Positions 8,662 through 18,925 of a DNA stretch of 64,000 nt are shown here, in pieces. The notes under the pieces were generated by a model. It was not told the origin of the DNA. It ran no database searches and was given only the letters and a program-made list of their open reading frames with translations. The DNA comes from JACPUW01 sp049115495 (GTDB lineage Bacteria; Bacteroidota; Bacteroidia; CAILMK01; JACPUW01). Each line of letters begins with the position of its first letter. Position 1 is the stretch's first letter. Made by a program: the position numbers and the translations under genes. The stretch is from the NCBI GenBank assembly GCA_049115495.1, contig JAGDZV010000003.1:124001-188000 (forward strand), written 5' to 3'.

Positions 8662-11466
8662 ATGAAAAAAGCCTTTCTTTTTATCTATGTTATTTGCAGT
8701 TCACTTTTAGTTAATTCAAAGTCATTTCAGCATGTAAGTACACTTATTGAACAAGAGAATAACTCTTCTGACTATTTTGGATTTGATGGTGAATTTTCTG
8801 GCGATTACTTTGTTACAGCCGCACATAGACAAGATTTGGATGCTAATGGTCAAAACGACATAAATAATAATGGCCGCGTTTATATTTATAAAAAAATTAA
8901 TAATAGTTATGTGCTTATTAAATCAATTTCAGCACCTGATAGAGCAACCGAAAATCAAACACGTTTTTATTTTGGCTATAAAGTAAGCATTCATGGAGAT
9001 TATTTAGTTGTAAGTGGACACCACGCCAGTTTTGATGCCAATGGCAACAATCAAGTTAGCCAAGCAGGTGCTGCCTATTTATTTAAAAAAGATCAAGGTG
9101 GTAAAGACAATTGGGGATTTGTAAAAAAAATTGTAGCTCCGAGTAATAGAGTCTCAAATGCTTTTTTTGGAGAAGACCTTTCTATTAATGATAGCATAAT
9201 GTCTATTGTTGAATCAAAGGCTGCATATTATGAGAACAATGTTTATGTAGATAGGCGCTGGGCAATCCATTCATACCACATTAATAAAGGTGGTTCTAAT
9301 AACTGGGGATATGAGACTACGAATTATCAGCCAAATGATGTAAGCACCTCTGATGTTTGGTCAACTGTAGAACTTAGTTCTGATCAGTTAATTTTTGGTT
9401 CATTTGGACAAAATACTGTAGGTAACAATAATTATCGCTCTGGAGGTAGGGTTCACGTATTCAACAAGTCATATACTCCAAATGGTGAATTACGGTTTAA
9501 GGCATCACAAGTGCTCAATGCAACTGACGATAACAGCATTAACTATTTTGGAGAACGCATTGCAGTTGAAAACGACTTAATGGCTATTTCAGCAATTAAT
9601 GATGGCTATGATGAAAATGGTAATAATTATCAAGCAGCGGCAGGAGCAGTTTATTTATTTTCAAAATCAAATGGAAATTGGTCCTTGACCAAGAAAATCA
9701 TTTCACCGCAAAGGCAATCATATCAATGGTTTGGAAAAAGCATTGGCTTTAACGCCGATACACTTTTAATTGGAGCACCTGATTTTGATTCAACTTCAGT
9801 TGATTCAACCTATAGAGATGCGGGCACCGTTTTTCACTTTGTAAAAGGCGCAAACAGTAGTACTTGGAATAACAAAGGCCAGTTTTATAGAGGACTTAAT
9901 TGGAGAAAGTTAGAGTTTGCAACAGCACTTTATTACAACGGAACAGATGTTTTTGTAGTAACTGGATCAAGTGCTCAAAACGTGTGGATTCCTTACAGAT
10001 TGCAAGTTTTTACTAAACAAAACTCGGCTCCTGTTCAAATAACAACTACCGTTTGGAACGGAACTACATGGGATAACGGAACACCTGACAATACCAAAAT
10101 AGCGCAAATTGATGACGATATTACAATTTCTAATGATGTTACTTGCAATGATCTCATTATCAACAACTCCTCTGAAATCACCATTAATAATGGAGTAACG
10201 CTACAAGTAGAAGGCAATATTGAAGGCAACTCAGTTTTTTCTGGCGCAGGTGAATTATTAATTTCTGGATCAAACATGGCAATAGAATCGGATAACTCTA
10301 TAGAAGTAAATAACATGACTGTTGACAATAACTATAATTTTCAACTTGGAGGTAACTTAACAGTAAATGGTGTTCTAACCTTAACGAAGGGACATATTGA
10401 TTTAGGGAATTTTAATTTCATTGTGAATAACAACACAAGTTTTAGTGGTGGTAATAGTAATTCGTATTTGAAAATGAGTGGAACAGGTAAAGTACTCGTT
10501 ACACAATCAAGAGGTACTTCAAGGCTACTTCCCATTGGCTTTAATCCCTATTTACCAATTGAAATTGAAATACCAGGAGCAGGCAATTATGACAATAGAA
10601 CCTATGAAGTAACCATAATTGACGGAGTTTATGGAAACCCTGAAAATGAAACATCGCCGCAGAGTGATTTTACAGTAAACAAAACTTGGTTTATTAACCC
10701 TACCAATTTGGCTAGTGGTGTAAGCGTAACTGTTTATTGGCCTGAGTCGGCTGAGCATGAAAACTTTAATAGAAGTCTATCTTCACTGTCGTATTGGTTT
10801 GAAGGTTATGGCTCTTGGATTAACCAGAATTTTGCTGCTGCCAATGGTAGCGATCCTTTCAATAAAACAGTTACTGGAGTATATTTTTCTCCTTTTGCTG
10901 ATTTGTGGTTTGGTGTAGGAAGTGCCAGTTCGGCATTGCCAGTTGAGTTTACAAGTTTTGAAGTTGAACATAATTCTTTTAAAAATTCAGCAATCTTAAA
11001 TTGGCAAACCGCCTTAGAAGAGAACAACAGCCATTTTGAAGTAGAACGCAGCTTTGATGGCCAAGAATGGGAGCAAATAGGAACCGTAAATGGCCAAGGA
11101 ACCACTTTTGACATAACAGATTATCAGTTTATCGACAACGGTTTACCAATAACCATTAACAATTCACCAATAACAATTTACTACCGCTTAAAACAAGTTG
11201 ATTACAATGGAGATTTCGAATACAGCGAAACCAAAACTTTAAGCTTTAAACCTGAAACTTTAAACTCATTTGAACTTTGGCCAAACCCAGTATCTGGGAA
11301 TGTAATTAATTTTTCAATAGTTGATGATTACGAACTAGTAACCATAGAAGGGAATGTAATTAAAAGAGAACTTGAAACAAACAAGATTGATATTTCAAAC
11401 CTGGCAGAAGGTGCTTACATGCTAAGAAACAAAAGTGGTCAGGTGCAAACTTTTATTAGAAACTAA
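8662..11466 (+). CDS. T9SS-sorted protein with N-terminal FG-GAP-like beta-propeller
   Basis: 934 residues. After a signal peptide, residues about 25-450 hold several FG-GAP-like blades (recurring F-G, x-GDYLVV and GAVYLF strands, with DANGQND- and DENGNN-type calcium loops), as in integrin-alpha-like propellers. Residues about 450-605 form a beta-solenoid stalk. The linker with FNPYLPIEI comes next, and LPVEF (about 755) opens the shared C-terminal module and type A T9SS sorting domain (FELWPNPVSG ... AYMLRNKSG). It is likely a surface adhesin or ligand-binding protein. It is transcribed alone from its own repeat-bearing promoter. The ligand is unknown. Confidence 0.85.
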   Translation: MKKAFLFIYVICSSLLVNSKSFQHVSTLIEQENNSSDYFGFDGEFSGDYFVTAAHRQDLDANGQNDINNNGRVYIYKKINNSYVLIKSISAPDRATENQTRFYFGYKVSIHGDYLVVSGHHASFDANGNNQVSQAGAAYLFKKDQGGKDNWGFVKKIVAPSNRVSNAFFGEDLSINDSIMSIVESKAAYYENNVYVDRRWAIHSYHINKGGSNNWGYETTNYQPNDVSTSDVWSTVELSSDQLIFGSFGQNTVGNNNYRSGGRVHVFNKSYTPNGELRFKASQVLNATDDNSINYFGERIAVENDLMAISAINDGYDENGNNYQAAAGAVYLFSKSNGNWSLTKKIISPQRQSYQWFGKSIGFNADTLLIGAPDFDSTSVDSTYRDAGTVFHFVKGANSSTWNNKGQFYRGLNWRKLEFATALYYNGTDVFVVTGSSAQNVWIPYRLQVFTKQNSAPVQITTTVWNGTTWDNGTPDNTKIAQIDDDITISNDVTCNDLIINNSSEITINNGVTLQVEGNIEGNSVFSGAGELLISGSNMAIESDNSIEVNNMTVDNNYNFQLGGNLTVNGVLTLTKGHIDLGNFNFIVNNNTSFSGGNSNSYLKMSGTGKVLVTQSRGTSRLLPIGFNPYLPIEIEIPGAGNYDNRTYEVTIIDGVYGNPENETSPQSDFTVNKTWFINPTNLASGVSVTVYWPESAEHENFNRSLSSLSYWFEGYGSWINQNFAAANGSDPFNKTVTGVYFSPFADLWFGVGSASSALPVEFTSFEVEHNSFKNSAILNWQTALEENNSHFEVERSFDGQEWEQIGTVNGQGTTFDITDYQFIDNGLPITINNSPITIYYRLKQVDYNGDFEYSETKTLSFKPETLNSFELWPNPVSGNVINFSIVDDYELVTIEGNVIKRELETNKIDISNLAEGAYMLRNKSGQVQTFIRN

Positions 11467-11494
11467 TTACTTACCTGTTGAAACCTAATTTTTA

Positions 11495-11536
11495 AATCGC
11501 TGCTATTCATAATTAGTAGCGGTTTTGTTTTTTCAA
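11495..11536 (+). terminator. Intrinsic terminator after the FG-GAP gene
   Basis: CGCTGCTA (11498-11505) pairs with TAGTAGCG (11514-11521) with one G-T pair and an 8-nt loop, followed by GTTTTGTTTTTT. It ends the transcript of the gene stopping at 11466. Confidence 0.7.
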
Positions 11537-11656
11537 ATCTTTGATTTACAGAATGATATTATAGATTCATGGAATCAAAGTTATGATTAAGATAATATTG
11601 AGGACTTCAGTCAAAAAATATTGTATTGTTGTTCGCAGTAATTACACAGGAAAAAA

Positions 11657-14600
11657 ATGCGGAAATTAATTTTAGTTACTATTATTCTGATAGTGAACAG
11701 TTCTTTTTTATGGGCGTCGACCATTTTTGTAGATAAAGATGCTTCAGGCAATAATGACGGAACATCTTGGTCAGATGCATTTGTACACTTACAAGATGCT
11801 CTGGCAGTTGCTTCAAGTGGCGATGATATTTGGATTGCTGATGGTAATTACTATCCTGACTTGGGTTCAGGAATAACAAAAGATCATAGAGACGAAAGTT
11901 TTACAGTGCCATCAGGTATTACACTTTATGGTGGTTTTAATGGTAGTGAAACTGTACTAAACCAGAGAGATTATTCAACTAATGTGGTAACTCTCAGTGG
12001 TAATATTGGCAACACCAATTCACACGCTGACAACTCGAAAGTAATTTTAAAACTATCAAATAATGCTGTAATAGACGGACTTAGTATAAGTAAAGGAAAT
12101 GGCACTTCAGGGTCGGGCGTTTACATTGAAGGAGCTACCGGTGGGGTTTCGGCTGAAATCCTGAATTCTAAATTCAATAGTAATATTGTGAGCGGTAATG
12201 GGGGCGCTATTTACATTGAAGGAAAAGATTTTGAAGTAAAAGTAAACATTTCAAATTGCTCTTTTTTACAAAACCAAGCCAATAATGGAGGCGCTATTTA
12301 TGCTAACAAGGTAAAACATGTGTCTAATAACCTTACATATGGTTTGAGTATTGAAAACTGTTTTTTTTCTACAAACAATGCTAGCGCAAAGGGTGGCGCT
12401 ATGTATTTAAATGAATCGGTTTATAGTATTGATCAATCAAGCTTTAGCAGCAATCTTGCATCATCAAATGGAGGAGCAATACACCTTGTAGGTTGTAATG
12501 ATAGATCAAATATTTCAAGAGGCAAACGTTATATCAATCTCATATTTAATTCAAAGTTTGAGTCAAATAACGGACTAAATGGTGGTGCCATTTCACTTGA
12601 ACAAAGTGCCGCCAATATACCAAACAACTACGCATTGGTGGGCTGTTCATTTAGGGCAAATAATGCTTCTTCAACAAGCGGAAAGGGTGGCGCATTATAC
12701 ACTACCTACGGTGAATGTAATGTTATAAACTGCTCTTTTGGCTATAACACAGCATTTAAAGGAGGGGCTTTGTACAATTCACACACAGCAGCCAATATCT
12801 CAAATTCCGTTTTCGGAAACAATACATCATCAGACGACACAAAGCATAACCACCTATTCTCTGAAGGAAACAATACCACTGACCTTAGTTGGTGTATTGT
12901 TGACGGAACCTTAGATCATGTACCGTCAATAAATTTGTTTGTGGTAGAAAATACTTCTCCAAGCTTTACTTCATCAAGCAGTTTGGCTTTACAGAACAGT
13001 TCTCTCGCAATAAATGGAATTACGCTACCTGAGTTAGGTAGTGATGCAAATCCTAATTATTGGGCGTATTTTAGAAACGCTAGTACAAGCGTTGATGCTG
13101 ATGGTAACAGAAGAATTGTTGGTGAAAAAATAGATTTAGGAGCATTTGAAAATGGTACATATACAACACCTACAACGGTCTCAGATAATGTAACTTACTC
13201 AGAATCTTTTGGACCTGAATTTGGGGTTAAAGAATATCAAAGCTATTCATGGAATATTCATAGCAGGCAAGAAGATGAGAAATATGGCTTTGCTGTTTAC
13301 ACGTCAGACAATCTCCAAATTTATGGTTCCCCGGGCTTCAACATTAATAATGGAGGCTTGCAAACAGGGGCCGGTAAAATTTTATGTTATAATGAAAGCA
13401 ACAGGTTTAGCAAACAAATAACTGCTCCCTTTCCTCACGAAGGAGCCGGCTTTGGGCATGCAATAGATGCAAGTTCAAACTACATTGCGGTTGGTGCCCC
13501 AAATGATGAGTATGATGGTTCTACTACATCAAATTATACTGATGCTGGGGCTGTTTATTTACATGAAACATCAAGTGGCTTTCCATATTTACAAACCATT
13601 TATACTAATGATAGAGCGAATGCCGATGGTTTTGGTAGTGCCGTGCATATTACTAACGATTACCTTATTGTAGGTGCGCCCTATGAAGATGATGATGAAA
13701 ACGGCAATAACAGTTTAAGCAGCTCGGGTAGTGCATATGTTTATAAGCAAAACTCTGGGTCATTTAATCTAATTGCGAAAATTACTTCTCAAAATAGAGA
13801 AGTTGATGGCCTGTTTGGCTATGCCGTATCAATTGAGAGTAATCGTTTAATTATTGGTGCACCCGGAGAAAATAGTGGAAAAGGCAGGGTATATGTTTTT
13901 GAAGTATCTGGGTCTACAGTTTCTTATTCTAGTACTCTAGCACCTGCAGCACTTTCAAATAACGATGAGTTTGGTAAAAGCCTTGCAGCAAACAATAGCG
14001 TGCTACTTGTAGGAGCACCAAATACTGATGGAACCTATGCAAATGAAGGTGTAGCATATCAATTCAACTGGAACAGCAGTAGCTATGCACTTCAAGAATC
14101 ATTCACTCCAAACAACCCAATTCCTGATGGTAAATTTGGACAGAGCGTTGGTGTAAGCTCAAACTTTTTAGCCATAGGCGCTCCACATCCAGTAACTTTA
14201 AACAACACTAATTATGAAGCTAGAGGCTATGGCCGAGTTTATTTGTATTTCGATATTGATAAAAACCACAGCTCATTTCTGTACAAAACCACACTGACTG
14301 ACAATGGCTCAAAACTAGGGGTAGATCAATTTGGATGGAGCCTTTCGCTCTCAGCAGAAAGACTATTAATTGGTGAACCCTACAATTATGAACCCGATAT
14401 TCAATCAAGTTTTGGTTGGGTACCCACTTCAGGAGATTGGGATAGCTACCAAAAGAATGATGCTGGAGCGGCCAAGCTATATTTCAAAAATCACCATCCC
14501 GGTGGAGCATGTATAACTAAAATATCAGATTACAGCAACAACTCGTTTACAGTAAATTTTAGTAGTGGAATAGGTAATGAAAGACTTGTTGTAGTTACCG

Positions 14601-17600
14601 AAGGCAATGGCCCATATGCTACACCTGAAGATGGCATAAGTTATAACAATTCCAATTCAACATTTGGAACCTTATCTGCCAAAATTGGGGCAGCATCAAG
14701 CAACTCATATTTGGTTTATAAAGGTACAGGCAACACGGTAGATGTTTCTGGCTTAACTGATGACAAAAAATATCACGTAAGAGTATTTGAAGTATTTGAT
14801 GGCAGTAATGGAGAAACTGCCGATTTGTATGGTGGTTCAACAAGAGCTATTAAATACGCAAAAGCCATTGACAATGAACCTACAACGGCTCCAACCGTGG
14901 TAGCCAATCAAAACGTTACTTGGGATGCCAATGGTAAATATGATCTTAATATAACAATAGGTGACGCAGATAAAGTAATTGTTTTCGCAGCCAATAAAAT
15001 TAATGATGAATATTTTACGCCAACTCCGCACGACGGACAATCATATGACGCAAGTATAGAAGGCGATGAGCTCACTACTTGTATGCTAAATGAGCTTGGA
15101 ATAACGGAACCTTTTGCCAATGTTGTTTATGTGGGTTCGGCAACAACGGTTGAGCTAGCATGCGCTCAATCAGGCACCAAATTATTTATTTTTGGTTTTA
15201 ATAATCAAAGTGGTTTACCAAATTATTTAAACGAGCCTGCAACATTTATTGTGCCTGAAAGTGGCACAAGTTGTTATAATAAACCTACTACACAATGCGG
15301 AAGCGTTACTGCAAGCAGAAGCTGTACAGGGGTAGACTTTACATTTGGTTCAACTGGAGACGGCACTAAAAGAATCGTGTTTTTAAGTACGTCTTCTACT
15401 CCAACGCTCAACTCAGCTTGCATGGCTCTTAGTGGTACATATGCTATTACAACAGGGTCAAGCCTATCATTCTCTGGTCTTAAACCAAATACAAAGTACT
15501 ATTGGAAAGCTGCAGAAGCAGATAAGCAAACCAATTTTGGACCGTGCAGTGGAGCTTCTGGTACTGAATATAATTTGCTAACCACAGGGGCACCTTCAGG
15601 CGACTTTACTACCAAATCAGTTTGTACACCAGCAGCTCAGCCTACAGTACACGCCTCAAATATTTCTGCCAATGAAATAGGAGCCATAAATGCAACCTTA
15701 ACATGGACAAATGGAAATGGCGCTAACAGGATAATGGTTTTAAGGCAAGACCTTGCAACTCAATGGACACCTGCCGATCAAGAAGAAGTTACAGTAGGCA
15801 GGGTAGCATTTTTAGAAGAAGTAAAATACAATGGAGATGAGAACGAGCTTGAAATAACCGGTTTAATTCCAAATACTAACTATTATGTTTCAATATTTGA
15901 ATATAATGGCGGTAAAGACGCTCAGAATTACCTGACATCCTCAGGTTACGCCACCTATAGTTTTACTACTAATGCGGCAAAGGTGTGGTATGGATCAAAT
16001 GATGAAGAATGGGAAACCAATGGTAATTGGCTAGATAATGACCCTCCAACTTCAACAGATAACGTATTGGTTGACGTAGGTAGCAACGATCCAAATGTTT
16101 ATGACAACATTTCTATAAATTCTTTAAATATTGCTGAAAATGCCAATTTGACCATTAATAGTGGTAAAACTTTAACTCTTGGGGGTGATCTTCAAAATAA
16201 AGGAGGTGGCAATTTTGGTGAAGGCACCATTGTTTTATCAGGCTCGTTACAGCAAAAGTTGCGTGGCAATATTGAAGTTTCTAATCTAACAGTTAACAAT
16301 TCAAACGGAGTTTTGCTACAGCCTATAGATGGAAACGGCACAATAACAATTAATGGCGATCTAAACCTTAGCAATGGGAGCCTAAACATTGGTGATGGAA
16401 CTTTAATTGTGAATGGAACAATTTCAGGTTCAGGTGAAATAGTAGGAAGCGCCAATGCCTCAATTGTAATTGGGGGAACCAGCTCAGGCAGTGTTGGAAG
16501 TTTAACTATGTCAAGCACTGACAGAACATTAAGCTCGCTATCTATTGATAGAGCAGATCAAGATGGAAACCCTGGAAGCATTATTATTGAATCAGATATT
16601 GTTGTTGACGACTTTATAACATTGAATAATGGATTCATTGAAGTGGATAATAGCGCAATAACCATAGGTGATGGAGTTGCAGTTACCGGTGGTAGTTCAA
16701 CATCATATATTCGGTTAAAAAATGGTGGATCATTGACTCAACAAACCCCAGTAAGTGGGAGCGTTACTATTCCTATAGGCAGAAACCCCTATTTACCTGT
16801 GGTTATAGATAATGGTGGAGGAACAGAATTTACTGTTGGTATTACAGAAAAGCTTTATTCTGACCCTACAAATACAGGTTCTACTGAACAAACAGCTGAT
16901 GCAATTGGTGAAACTTGGACCATATCAGCTTCTTCGGCAACAACTGATGTAACTGTTTCAGTAAGTTGGGATGAAGTTAGTGAACTTGATTTTGATAGGG
17001 CAAACTCCATTTTTATGTTCTGGGAAAACGGAGTTTCAACTCAATGGGATCATAATGCAGCTTCGGCTGCTACAGGAAGCGGCCCTTACAGTTTGAGTAG
17101 AACAATAGACTTTACAACCAATCTATTTTATGTGGGAGTTGTAAGCAGTGGCTCACCACTACCTGTAAAATTCACTTATTTCAACGCCCAATGGCAAAAA
17201 GAAGGTGAAAGTACCATTCTATACTGGCAAACCGCAATGGAAGAAAACAACAGCCATTTTGAAATAGAACGCAGCTTTGATGGCCAAGAATGGGAGCAAG
17301 TAGGAACCGTAAATGGCCAAGGAACAACTTTTGACATAACAGATTATCAGTTTATCGACAACGGTTTACCAATAACCAAAACCAATTCACCAATAACAAT
17401 TTACTATCGCTTAAAACAAATTGATTACAACGGCCAATTCGAATACAGTGAAACCAAAACTTTAGGCTTTGAACCTGAAACTTTAAACTCATTTAATGTT
17501 TGGCCTAATCCGGCAAAGGGTAGTTGTGTAAATCTTTCAACAATAGGAGATTATGAAATAACGACTTCTGAGGGGGTAATAGTTAAAAGAGAGTTACAAG

Positions 17601-17692
17601 TAAATAAAATTGATATTTCAAACCTGGCAGAAGGAGTTTATCTTATAAGAAACAGTAAAGGTGTTTCGCACAGATTCATTCGGATAAATTAA
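11657..17692 (+). CDS. Giant T9SS protein: parallel beta-helix, FG-GAP propeller, Fn3-like repeats
   Basis: 2011 residues and the largest protein here. After signal peptide 1-20, residues about 22-500 form a right-handed parallel beta-helix with recurring GGAIY/GGALY coils like chlamydial polymorphic outer-membrane protein repeats. Residues about 535-945 are FG-GAP-like blades (GFGHAIDASSNYIAVGAP, LFGYAVSI). Residues about 950-1435 hold Fn3-like domains (N-x-Y-Y-V-S-I-F-E-Y-N-G type). A beta-solenoid stalk (about 1440-1690), the GRNPYLPVVI linker (about 1708) and LPVKF (about 1834) lead into the shared C-terminal module and T9SS sorting domain. It probably protrudes far from the cell as an adhesin. 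No enzyme active site was recognised. Confidence 0.85.
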   Translation: MRKLILVTIILIVNSSFLWASTIFVDKDASGNNDGTSWSDAFVHLQDALAVASSGDDIWIADGNYYPDLGSGITKDHRDESFTVPSGITLYGGFNGSETVLNQRDYSTNVVTLSGNIGNTNSHADNSKVILKLSNNAVIDGLSISKGNGTSGSGVYIEGATGGVSAEILNSKFNSNIVSGNGGAIYIEGKDFEVKVNISNCSFLQNQANNGGAIYANKVKHVSNNLTYGLSIENCFFSTNNASAKGGAMYLNESVYSIDQSSFSSNLASSNGGAIHLVGCNDRSNISRGKRYINLIFNSKFESNNGLNGGAISLEQSAANIPNNYALVGCSFRANNASSTSGKGGALYTTYGECNVINCSFGYNTAFKGGALYNSHTAANISNSVFGNNTSSDDTKHNHLFSEGNNTTDLSWCIVDGTLDHVPSINLFVVENTSPSFTSSSSLALQNSSLAINGITLPELGSDANPNYWAYFRNASTSVDADGNRRIVGEKIDLGAFENGTYTTPTTVSDNVTYSESFGPEFGVKEYQSYSWNIHSRQEDEKYGFAVYTSDNLQIYGSPGFNINNGGLQTGAGKILCYNESNRFSKQITAPFPHEGAGFGHAIDASSNYIAVGAPNDEYDGSTTSNYTDAGAVYLHETSSGFPYLQTIYTNDRANADGFGSAVHITNDYLIVGAPYEDDDENGNNSLSSSGSAYVYKQNSGSFNLIAKITSQNREVDGLFGYAVSIESNRLIIGAPGENSGKGRVYVFEVSGSTVSYSSTLAPAALSNNDEFGKSLAANNSVLLVGAPNTDGTYANEGVAYQFNWNSSSYALQESFTPNNPIPDGKFGQSVGVSSNFLAIGAPHPVTLNNTNYEARGYGRVYLYFDIDKNHSSFLYKTTLTDNGSKLGVDQFGWSLSLSAERLLIGEPYNYEPDIQSSFGWVPTSGDWDSYQKNDAGAAKLYFKNHHPGGACITKISDYSNNSFTVNFSSGIGNERLVVVTEGNGPYATPEDGISYNNSNSTFGTLSAKIGAASSNSYLVYKGTGNTVDVSGLTDDKKYHVRVFEVFDGSNGETADLYGGSTRAIKYAKAIDNEPTTAPTVVANQNVTWDANGKYDLNITIGDADKVIVFAANKINDEYFTPTPHDGQSYDASIEGDELTTCMLNELGITEPFANVVYVGSATTVELACAQSGTKLFIFGFNNQSGLPNYLNEPATFIVPESGTSCYNKPTTQCGSVTASRSCTGVDFTFGSTGDGTKRIVFLSTSSTPTLNSACMALSGTYAITTGSSLSFSGLKPNTKYYWKAAEADKQTNFGPCSGASGTEYNLLTTGAPSGDFTTKSVCTPAAQPTVHASNISANEIGAINATLTWTNGNGANRIMVLRQDLATQWTPADQEEVTVGRVAFLEEVKYNGDENELEITGLIPNTNYYVSIFEYNGGKDAQNYLTSSGYATYSFTTNAAKVWYGSNDEEWETNGNWLDNDPPTSTDNVLVDVGSNDPNVYDNISINSLNIAENANLTINSGKTLTLGGDLQNKGGGNFGEGTIVLSGSLQQKLRGNIEVSNLTVNNSNGVLLQPIDGNGTITINGDLNLSNGSLNIGDGTLIVNGTISGSGEIVGSANASIVIGGTSSGSVGSLTMSSTDRTLSSLSIDRADQDGNPGSIIIESDIVVDDFITLNNGFIEVDNSAITIGDGVAVTGGSSTSYIRLKNGGSLTQQTPVSGSVTIPIGRNPYLPVVIDNGGGTEFTVGITEKLYSDPTNTGSTEQTADAIGETWTISASSATTDVTVSVSWDEVSELDFDRANSIFMFWENGVSTQWDHNAASAATGSGPYSLSRTIDFTTNLFYVGVVSSGSPLPVKFTYFNAQWQKEGESTILYWQTAMEENNSHFEIERSFDGQEWEQVGTVNGQGTTFDITDYQFIDNGLPITKTNSPITIYYRLKQIDYNGQFEYSETKTLGFEPETLNSFNVWPNPAKGSCVNLSTIGDYEITTSEGVIVKRELQVNKIDISNLAEGVYLIRNSKGVSHRFIRIN

Positions 17693-17887
17693 CCTGCTTA
17701 CACGTTCATTGCTGTAGTTGATATATCAAAGCTTTATTCAAATAATATGAAGGCCAAAACTTAATTAGTCCTTACTAGTCAATTCGTAATTTTTACTTGA
17801 AATAAAGTTGTTTTCGCAAAGTGAATCTCCGTAATTAAATAGTAAAATGTAAAGGCATACTGATCCTTGACATTTCCTTAGAAACAC

Positions 17888-17919
17888 AAAAATCACCCCT
17901 AGGGGTGATTTTTTTTTAT
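17888..17919 (+). terminator. Palindromic ATCACCCC/GGGGTGAT terminator
   Basis: The arms AAAAATCACCCCT and AGGGGTGATTTTT (17888-17913) are a perfect 13-bp inverted repeat followed by more T residues. It lies 195 bp after the giant T9SS gene, so it may end that transcript or a short transcript started within the gap. Nearly the same hairpin recurs at 21289 and 27696. Confidence 0.75.
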
Positions 17920-18080
17920 TGCTACTACATGGAGTTTTGAAGTGTAATTAAAGAAGCGAAAATAACTAATAAAACAACTGTTAATCAATTTGTTAAGGCT
18001 TGTTGGTGTCAAAAAGAAAAATAATTCGGGTTACCTATAAAGTTTATATCCATGAATTTTTCGAGCAACAATTTTTCAAA

Positions 18081-18173
18081 ATGAGTATATCAAAAAAAGA
18101 ACCAAATAAACATTCAAATACCACCACATATGTTGTTAAAAATCATAAAAGATTTTCCAATTCTTCAAGATAA
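18081..18173 (+). CDS. Possible 30-residue leader peptide upstream of LuxR-type gene
   Basis: An ATG at 18081 opens a 30-codon frame rich in K, N, S and T (starting MSISKKEPNK) that stops with TAA at 18171-18173, directly next to the ATG of the regulator at 18174. The exact abutment suggests possible translational coupling. There is no known family, and the composition is close to what AT-rich noncoding DNA would give, so it may be chance. Confidence 0.3.
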   Translation: MSISKKEPNKHSNTTTYVVKNHKRFSNSSR

Positions 18174-18803
18174 ATGAATAAACAAACTATCGAAATAATT
18201 GACATCACTTTAAGCTCAAAAAAGGCGCTAGAAGCTTCATACTATCATATGCATTCAATTGAAGCGCCATTTTCACTACTGTACATGAGTCAGACGTTTG
18301 CTGATTTTGTAAGAGATAAAAATTTAACCGACTTAAATCTGTCTGAGATATATGGTTCAATATTTCCTCCACATCAAGTGGCTTCATTTTTCAAACAATT
18401 TAAAATTGAAGAAACTAATAATATTGATAATATATTTTTAAATACACAAGTAAGTAGGCAAAATACATTGCTTAAAAAACAGGGTTATGCCATTACTATT
18501 TATAAAAAAGCCAACCATCTACATTGTTTTACGCTTCCAGTAAAATGGGCCTTAAACCAACATGAAAATTTGAATAAGAGCCATGCAATTTCTGAGGCAA
18601 AAAGAGACGCTCTATCAATTCTAAGCCCCAAAGAGCTTGAAGTGCTAAAACATATTGCTCAAGGTAAAAGTAGAAAAGAAATTTCTGATGAATTAAATAT
18701 ATCAATTTACACCTATGACAACCACCGTAGAAATATCAAGAAAAAATTAAAAAGTAACCAGTTTGTCGAAGTAACAGCATATTTAAAAGAAAGGTATTTT
18801 TAG
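18174..18803 (+). CDS. LuxR-type HTH regulator with variant recognition region
   Basis: 209 residues. The C-terminal domain (about 147-209) is a LuxR/FixJ-type DNA-binding domain: LSPKELEVLKHIAQGKSRKEI, then ISIYTYDNHRRNIKKKLK. The usual TVKTH of the family is replaced by TYDNH, a change shared with the protein at 21472 (TYDTH) but not with the canonical regulator at 30032. The N-terminal 140 residues show no receiver aspartate and are not a recognised family; a ligand or PAS-like sensor role is possible. It sits between the giant T9SS gene and another T9SS gene, and an ACTAGTCAAATT element follows 11 bp after its stop. It is a plausible local regulator. Confidence 0.8.
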   Translation: MNKQTIEIIDITLSSKKALEASYYHMHSIEAPFSLLYMSQTFADFVRDKNLTDLNLSEIYGSIFPPHQVASFFKQFKIEETNNIDNIFLNTQVSRQNTLLKKQGYAITIYKKANHLHCFTLPVKWALNQHENLNKSHAISEAKRDALSILSPKELEVLKHIAQGKSRKEISDELNISIYTYDNHRRNIKKKLKSNQFVEVTAYLKERYF

Positions 18804-18813
18804 TTGACCTTAT

Positions 18814-18862
18814 ACTAGTCAAATTAAGGTATTGATTATAATAAAATACCAGTGTTGATTTG
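18814..18862 (+). promoter_or_regulatory. ACTAGTCAAATT element and promoter of the T9SS gene at 18926
   Basis: ACTAGTCAAATTAAGGTATT at 18814-18833 matches 22423-22442 at 19 of 20 positions. In both places the TTTG of a -7-like element begins exactly 45 bp after the start of the motif (18859 here, in TTGATTTG). It is preceded by GTTGACCTTAT, which has a relative at 21374. Confidence 0.6.
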
Positions 18863-18925
18863 TATACCTAATAACAAAAACTTACCCTAAACTATTCGAT
18901 AAATAAAAACGGAAAATTAGATTAA

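Larger units (their letters stand above)
17693..18173. other. 481-bp gene-free stretch with a terminator, an ACTAGTCAA site and a possible leader peptide
   Basis: Contents seen: ACTAGTCAA at 17774-17782, matching the core of the elements at 18814 and 22423; GTTGTTTTCG near 17807-17816, which recurs near 21266; a perfect-palindrome terminator at 17888-17919; and a 30-codon frame at 18081-18173 that abuts the LuxR-type gene. Otherwise it is AT-rich and noncoding. Confidence 0.6.
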
